DNA from: Smittium mucronatum
Lineage: Eukaryota; Kickxellomycota; Harpellomycetes; Harpellales; Legeriomycetaceae
Assembly: GCA_001953115.1 (NCBI GenBank)
Contig: LSSL01002892.1
Coordinates: 1 to 13,846, forward strand
Reading direction: 5' to 3'
DNA: 13,846 bases
Within the stretch, counting starts at the first letter, position 1, and every line of letters starts with the position of its first letter. Made by a program: the position numbers and the translations under genes. This document shows, piece by piece, positions 7,806 through 13,846 of the stretch. Below the pieces are notes generated by a model that did not search any database, had not been told where the DNA came from, and worked only from the letters and a program-made list of their open reading frames with translations.

Positions 7806-9082
7806 CAGCCTCTGGTATTACAACCATGAAATTTAACTAAAATTGATGCACTTTTGATATATTCAATCGGGGAAAGTTTGTTACGGGGCATTATAAATAA
7901 ATTTATCGTCTAGGACATAAAAATTGGTATGTATTACAACTAGATACGGTGTCTTAGTTTCATAAAATAAACCTGTATTATAAATAAGCCCTTTAAACGC
8001 TTAGCTTAAATAAAGATTTGATTACTATTAATAAAAAAAAGATTGTCCATAGGTCATACAAACGCTCATATGGGTCTTTCCCGATCTTTTTGAATTCAAT
8101 TATTTGAAATTAAAGATCAAAATATTCAATATTTTAGTAATAAACCAATGAAAAAATAATTTTTTTACGACTAAAATAATATTTATATATTATATTTATT
8201 CGTTCATGTGAATAATTTTTTTAGGACTATAATAATATATATATATATACTATATTTATTTGTTCATGTGAATAATTATAAGAGTAAAAGTAATAAAAGT
8301 ACCACTTTTCTTGTTAAATGCTGATTATCAAAAGTTATATAAACCGTGAATAGAATAAAAAATAATGAGCGCTATAACGTTTTAATAAACTGAACCAATT
8401 ACTTTTATTGAGTTCAATCGTATCATTCACAGATTTGCTGTGTTAATAAATATTTTTTGGTCAAGTTTTGCTTTAATGGGTTCGATAAAAACTATAATAT
8501 ATCGGATTTGATTTTATTAATTATCTGGAACTTTCTTTCTGTTTATAAATGACTAGAATTCGTTTTCAGCGAATTTAGGGTGGTCCAGCGTCACTATTAA
8601 AGTAAAGCTAAATGATTTTTAGTTGTATATAACTAAAATAACTTTTAACACCCACACCAGCATTGCATATTAAACTTAAACAGATTTGAATGTTTTCATA
8701 TTATTATCATTGAATATTTATAATTTAAAGTCTGGACTTTAGTTCAAAGTTTAGTTTTGAGGATCTCATGTAAACATAAATTAATTATAAAAATTTAAAT
8801 CAATAAAATTCTTAATATGATCCAAAAAAATATGCTTTTGAATTTTAAAATTAAGCTTTGGGTGCAATCAGAACCACAAAAGCTACCATAGAATTTCATT
8901 AAAAGAAGATTCTAAATATTTTCGAGAGATCACTGCGCCATAATGATTAAAGGGAGAGGTGGTATGGATATTGATTCATGTTTGGGTAAACTGGCAAAAT
9001 TCGAGCTGAGGAGGTGCAAATTATTGTAATGATTTCGAATTAGTATGTTTAACCTAAATAGACATAATTTTATATATAACAT
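7806..9082. other. AT-rich spacer downstream of the glycosyltransferase-like gene
   Basis: No gene seen apart from the tandem repeat inside it. The part nearest the minus-strand gene (about 8930-9082) should hold that gene's 3' UTR. No AATAAA is visible there on the minus strand; the nearest variant is ATATAAA at about 9069-9075. A short plus-strand ATG frame of 28 codons (8943 onward) lies in a locally G-rich patch and is not supported as a gene. Confidence 0.45.
8155..8276. repeat. Tandem duplication of a 56/60-bp unit
   Basis: Unit 1 (8155-8210) and unit 2 (8211-8270) both begin AATAATTTTTTTA and end TTCATGTG; a third copy starts at 8271 (AATAAT). Unit 2 is 4 bp longer because of extra TA steps in its middle (a TA-rich run around 8235-8249). 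A few substitutions also separate the copies. Confidence 0.85.
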
Positions 9083-9994
9083 TTAAAGTTTTCGGCCAGA
9101 ACTGTAATTGACATTTCCCCACTTATATTTTTTGTGGAAAATAAAATGTTCCAAAGAATTATAATAAAGGAGACCGTCTTTGAGGCTATATTTTTTCCCC
9201 TTTATGCAATTCCCAATGGTATATCCAAACCAAAGATCCTCCAAACCGGATTCTGGCTCCGGATTAGAACAAGAACAGTAGTCGTCTATAATATTACTAG
9301 TAACTCCATAAATTTTTCCATTCATTGCAATACCGTTTTCACCGGGAACAATCATAGGATCTCCAAAATAAATGCGTCTATCATTATTTTTTACCATATA
9401 ATCAAGTACTTCATAGAGATATTTTTTATCAATGAATAAATCAAAATCCATTTTCAAAATAACTTTATACTGTTTATGAGCGCCAGATTTGCAAAAAAAA
9501 TTGAACATATCGAATGTTTTCTTGGTAAGCTCGTAATAGCTATAAAGTCTTGGTGAATACATATCACATAACTCCCTAGTGTCGTTCTTATCACATATAG
9601 ACACGAAATTTAAATCGCTATATAGATTCTTAATCCAGGAAGGGTCTTCGTTTCGGCTTAATGGTATCAAAGCAAGATAATCGTTCCTAAATGATAGAAG
9701 GGTTTTCGGTATTCTTTTTGGAGGACGAACAAAGGTTCCATTAAATCTTTCATTATAAAACTTTCGGAGGTCTAGGAGTTTAGATGAGGTTTTCTTAAAA
9801 GGATTTTGAATGACTTTTGTTTGATTATGCTCCAAATATCCATAGAATGAGTTATCCGAGTCTCCATCTTCAGAAAGATGGAGAAGTCGGCTATTAGGGA
9901 ATAATAAAAAAGTGATGGAGAGAGCAGATAAGATCGCGACAAGGACTAAAAGCCATGTCTGCCGCTTATAAAAATGTGATGGTTTGACCAGCAT
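9083..9994 (-). CDS. Glycosyltransferase family 31-like type II membrane protein
   Basis: Single exon, 303 aa. Residues 1-13 are short and basic, residues 14-32 (WLLVLVAILSALSITFLLF) form one membrane anchor, and the rest should lie in the Golgi lumen, as in beta-1,3-galactosyltransferases. The stretch YYELTKKTFDMFNFF (153-167) followed by YKVILKMDFDLFID (176-189) resembles the family's Y-x-N-L-T-x-K-T and K-x-D-D-D-x-F blocks; here the metal-binding motif is D183-F-D185, keeping D-x-D. NGKIYGVTSNIIDDY (225-239) and EDLWFG (252-257) match the later G-x-x-Y-x-x-S and E-D-V-x-x-G landmarks. Sequons occur at N57, N85, N137 and N296. The donor and acceptor sugars cannot be told. The gene stands alone in AT-rich DNA, with more AT-rich codons than the two metabolic genes. 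ATG 9994 is chosen because the anchor follows at once. Confidence 0.68.
   Translation of the reverse strand: MLVKPSHFYKRQTWLLVLVAILSALSITFLLFPNSRLLHLSEDGDSDNSFYGYLEHNQTKVIQNPFKKTSSKLLDLRKFYNERFNGTFVRPPKRIPKTLLSFRNDYLALIPLSRNEDPSWIKNLYSDLNFVSICDKNDTRELCDMYSPRLYSYYELTKKTFDMFNFFCKSGAHKQYKVILKMDFDLFIDKKYLYEVLDYMVKNNDRRIYFGDPMIVPGENGIAMNGKIYGVTSNIIDDYCSCSNPEPESGLEDLWFGYTIGNCIKGKKYSLKDGLLYYNSLEHFIFHKKYKWGNVNYSSGRKL
9861..9884. repeat. Perfect 10-bp inverted repeat inside the glycosyltransferase-like gene
   Basis: TCTCCATCTT (9861-9870) and AAGATGGAGA (9875-9884) are exact reverse complements with a 4-base loop. It encodes the residues just after the membrane anchor (about 37-45). It may be chance or an mRNA hairpin. 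Confidence 0.7.
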
Positions 9995-10060
9995 AGATTT
10001 TAGTATATATTAGGGGGGGGGGGCTTATAATAAAATCTTCAGAATAGTATATCTATATAA
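9995..10060 (-). promoter_or_regulatory. Upstream region of the glycosyltransferase-like gene with C11 tract and TATA candidate
   Basis: A run of 11 G at 10013-10023 is a C11 tract on the coding strand, 18 nt before the ATG. A TATATA candidate for the minus strand lies at 10054-10059, about 60 bp upstream of the ATG. The C-tract may lie in the 5' UTR. The TATA call is weak because such words are common in AT-rich DNA. Confidence 0.35.
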
Positions 10061-13000
10061 TGGCTTCAAGATAAAATAATGAAGAGATCTATTAGTCTAT
10101 ATAGCTCCTAAAAACGACTGTCAAAAATAAACAGGAAGTTTAACCAGCTACCACCAATTAAAAATATGTACCAATAAAACTAAACTTCACCTCATTATGT
10201 AATAAGTTTAAATATTTAAATATTGCCAAAATTTATTATAAACTGAAAGGCCCAAATTTTATATAATCACTACCAATCTAATGAAGGGTATGGTATTTAT
10301 TTCCTGATCGATTTAAGATTCAAGAAATAAAAAATTACAATATATTTGAATTCAATAAAAGCTATCTAATAAAAATTCGAGCTTCAAATAAATCCATGCT
10401 TTTTAAATAGCCTTTTCAAGGGGATAAAATATGAACTAATTGATTTTTTTGTGCCCGGTTTTGTTGAAAAAATACTATAATAGATTTTTATGAAAATTAT
10501 AAAATAAAAAGTAAGAGATTGTTGAGTTATTATGTAATTCCGAATTGCAGCTTGGAGGTTATTTGCCTTATTAATATGCGTGCTTACAATAGGACAAGAT
10601 TAGAAAAAAAATTATTGATAGCTCATAATATCGAACAACTTGTAGATTGCACGATAGTAAAAAGAAAAGTTGGGTTATGATGTGGAGGGGAGGGGTCTGC
10701 ATTTTTTTAATGGCATTTTGGAAAAAAAATGATCCGAATTCAACTAGATAAAGACTTTTTGAGAATTAGAGGTCTTTCCTTTTTTGTAATATTCAACTAT
10801 AGGTTTTATGAGGATTTTCATTTTTGGGGATCTAATTTTCATTTGCACTGACACGCAATTACGGCAATAGGATAATATTTTTTCATTTTTAAAAACGCAA
10901 TACTTCATATCCCTAAATATGAAAACCCCTGTAATAATATAAAAGGTTATTTTAATTATGAAATTAAGCCAAATCATTAAATATTTAATCAGCTCTAGTA
11001 ATAATTGGTCTATTTGCACTTCTTTTAGGCCAATTTCACACTAATAGGCCAGGATAATTTGATTTCGACCAAAATTATAACTAGGCTCAATGAATTGGGT
11101 CAAGATAGGCTGAGATGTGCATATATAAATACTAATGATTTAATTGATTATAAAATCAAAAAATTTAAATGAAGTAGCTATATTTACTGAATTCGGCTCT
11201 TCATAAAGACGAGTTAAAAATATACTATTTTCCATGATAAATAAATACTTCTCTCTTTTATTTCTTCTTTATGGAGAAAAATTCCTGCCTCTATTTATAT
11301 CCTAGGATTTATAAAGATTCGTTTAAAAAATCTTCAAAAACACATCTTAATTCGTACCATAGTATACTTATATCTTATTTCGACTTAAATTGGCGCTATC
11401 CGAATTTCTGGAAAATTCTTTATTCTAGGAATTTAAATAATTAAATTTCCCAAGTACTTGACACCTCTAAACAAAAGTTCTTGAGATTTTTTCAATCAAT
11501 TAAAAATGGCGAGCATCTATATTGAAGAAAATGTGATATTTAAGTTTTAAAAAATAACCATAGCTCAGAATGCTATAAATAAGATAACATAGATTCTAAA
11601 CCCTGAAAAATAAAGCTCATCAGAGCACTTAAAAAATATAGCAACGTTTTAAATATTCTAGAATAAAAAATAGACGGAGGAAGAAATGTGTAAAATGTGT
11701 AATTTAATACACAATGGGAAAAAGTAAAAGGGCAAAGGTAGTTTTATTTTATTTAGCCCGTTTACAAAAAATTATTTAATCAAAACGAATCGATAATGAG
11801 CCATTTTAGAACCAGTTAAATATAAGTTTTCCTAGAAAATTCTAAAAAAATTTAAAAATAGTAAAAACACGAAGATTATAGAAAATACATAAAGCAATAT
11901 TGTATCAAGCCCATATTTCTGAAATTTTCTTTAAATTCAAACTAGATCGAGATAATATAAATACGAGGACACTTTTAAATTATCCGATTATTAACCTAAG
12001 CAAAAATATTTTATTTTTTGTGCCTATATATATCAATCTTCTGAAGTTTTTTTTTTCTGTTTAAACCGTAGATAGCATGAAATTAAAGTCATCATTATGA
12101 AAACAAAAGCAGAAAAAAGAACGAGCCCTAATTTACTATAATGAAAAATCCTAAATCTCTCATAAATCGATTAATTTTCGAGAGTTAATATTATTTTAAC
12201 AAAAAGAATATAAAATTAATACAATTAATACAATGTTGATGTTACATAAGATGTAATTTTAATGAGAAACTAACTGAAAATAAAAAAATATTAGAGCAGA
12301 TTAAAAAATGGGTTCATATTGTATAATCCAATGATTACTATAAAGTTTTTGGTTTAAAATAATAATAATAATTCCTTTTAATAAGCTCGGTACCTCTTTG
12401 ATTGGTTTTGGGTGATATATTCTGGGCTATTCAAATTTATAGATATAGTCCTACTCAAAAAAAGGAGTATCAAAATACTAAACATAGTAATTTTATATTT
12501 TTTAGACTATAATCATTATCAGATTTTTTTTTTGGGAATTCAGCATTCAATATTCGTTTTTACTAAAAGAAATTAATCAAAAATATTTTATTTGATTACT
12601 TTTCTGCTGTTTAAAAACCCCCAAATATTTTTTTTATTAAAATAAATAGAAAAGATTCTAATTCTTGAACCTAAAAAAAATACTATTAAAAAAACCTCGA
12701 ATCTTGAGAGCTATTTTAAATATATATAAAACTATGTATATTATATTTTTTAAATTTTTTTTTGGCTATTTTAACTCGATAGTGTTATATAAATTAGGTT
12801 TGAAAAAATCGTTATTATAAATTTAATTTATATCCAAATAAATAACTTTTAATGGGGTCATCAAAAATTGATATTCAAAATAATTGTGAACCTATCATCG
12901 GTTCGAAAATTATATCAAATGGTTTAATATATTCTATATAACCGGCTTATTATATAGATATATTTCTCCATAATGAAGATCTGATTTAAATATTAAATAA

Positions 13001-13846
13001 AAGTATTTCAATTAAACTTTTTTATACTGAAAATAAAATAAAAATCTAAGCTTTTGATTAAAAAAATTTGAAAAACGAATTGTATCTAAAATAATCACAG
13101 ATGCATACACAATTTAAATGAAAGAAATGGTAAATTTAAGCATTTAAAAGAGTAAAAATGAAAATGAAAATGAAATTTTCGGAAATTAAAGTTGTTAATT
13201 TTTAAATCATAAAAAAAAATTATCGTTAAAAATTAAAAATCGTTTATTGAAAACTACTGCAAAAGAATAAATTCCCGGGAAATGAAATTTTATAATTGAA
13301 AATATCTTTATAATTGTTTATTTATACATCAAAAGTAGTATAATTTATAAAAAATATATTCTATAATTTTTAAAAAAAATTTAATATAATTCGATTATTC
13401 TTCATAATTATCAATTAAATAATAAAATAGCTCGTTATTTTTTATTTATTAAATAGTATTTATATTTCAAAGATGTATATAAACACCAAAAAATAAAGAT
13501 TTAATAATTTTTATTTCTTATTTTTGTTAAATTTTATTATTGAAATGAAAATATCATATTTCATGTGGTATTTTTATATTTCGAATTATTTTTAGCCTTT
13601 CGATTTTAATTTACTTATTTCTTTGTTTTGTCTTAAACTATCGATGGTTTATTTATATGTAAACAGAAAAATAACCCGTAGATTTGGATTTTTTAGTGAA
13701 AAAAAAAAAAACATTATAATTTCAAATCTCATTTGCGATTAACGGTAACTTTTAGCCTATAATAACTTTAAAAGTTTCCATAAAAAGGGCTGGAAAAAAT
13801 ATTAAAAAAAAAGGTTTTTTGCGAAATATTTAACCATGTAATCTCC
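10061..13846. other. Extremely AT-rich region without recognisable genes
   Basis: About 3.8 kb made largely of A/T runs, with only small less-AT patches (10540-10700, including a GGAGGGGAGGGG stretch near 10684-10695, and 11020-11130). Frames here are short, biased to I, K, N, F and L, and match nothing I know. I saw no tRNA- or rRNA-like fold, no LTR pair and no array. By eye A+T is well above 70 percent. Confidence 0.6.
13155..13172. repeat. Hexamer microsatellite (AAAATG)3
   Basis: Three exact copies of AAAATG in a row in the AT-rich right end. A minor simple repeat with no evident role. Confidence 0.8.

Noticed and set aside
8461..8500. GGGTTCGAT, resembling a tRNA T-loop
   Set aside because: No pairing T-stem, acceptor stem or anticodon arm can be formed with the flanking sequence.
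10468..10680. Plus-strand 70-codon frame without stops (ATG at 10576)
   Set aside because: Only 34 codons follow the ATG, with no recognisable similarity, promoter or intron signals.
10744..11019. Minus-strand 91-codon frame
   Set aside because: It begins at GTG rather than ATG, is dominated by I, K, F and L as expected by chance in AT-rich DNA, and shows no known motif.
11030..11048. FRPIS peptide on the plus strand, like the YRPIS motif of reverse transcriptases
   Set aside because: A single five-residue match followed at once by two stops, with no other blocks in order around it.

Overview
The window looks like nuclear DNA of a fungus. The first gene has three short GT-AG introns (79-112 nt), each with a CTAAT branch point 16-28 nt before the acceptor. 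Poly(A) signals are AATAAA, the genes are compact, and they sit in very AT-rich spacer DNA. The combination of spliceosomal introns, mitochondrial metabolism genes and AT-rich deserts would suit an early-diverging lineage such as Kickxellomycotina, but that placement is a low-confidence inference. Nothing points to bacteria, a virus or an organelle.

Layout. Positions 1-430 are a moderately GC-rich, pyrimidine-rich promoter region. Positions 511-680 hold four copies of a 45-bp tandem repeat that runs into the start codon of the first gene. Positions 679-2234 (+) encode a short/branched-chain acyl-CoA dehydrogenase in four exons (419 aa). Positions 2455-3945 (-) encode an intronless alanine aminotransferase (496 aa). 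The two genes converge, with 220 bp between their stops and one AATAAA signal for each strand. Both products serve amino-acid catabolism: 2-methylacyl-CoA oxidation in isoleucine/valine breakdown, and alanine/glutamate-pyruvate exchange.

Positions 3946-9082 are a 5.1-kb AT-rich stretch with no intact gene. Inside it, on the minus strand at about 4655-6260, are blocks that follow in order the landmarks of a non-LTR (LINE-type) retrotransposon reverse transcriptase, broken by stops and frameshifts. I read this as a dead element. The same stretch holds a promoter-like island without a gene (7741-7805) and a two-copy tandem repeat (8155-8276).

Positions 9083-9994 (-) encode an isolated 303-aa type II membrane protein resembling family-31 glycosyltransferases, with an 11-C tract just before its start. 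Positions 9995-13846 are extremely AT-rich and hold no gene I can support.

I found no tRNA, rRNA, CRISPR array, intact transposon or gene cluster, and no clear sign of a new biological system. The most interesting items are the repeat that abuts the first start codon, the decayed reverse transcriptase, and the sense-strand C-tracts beside genes.
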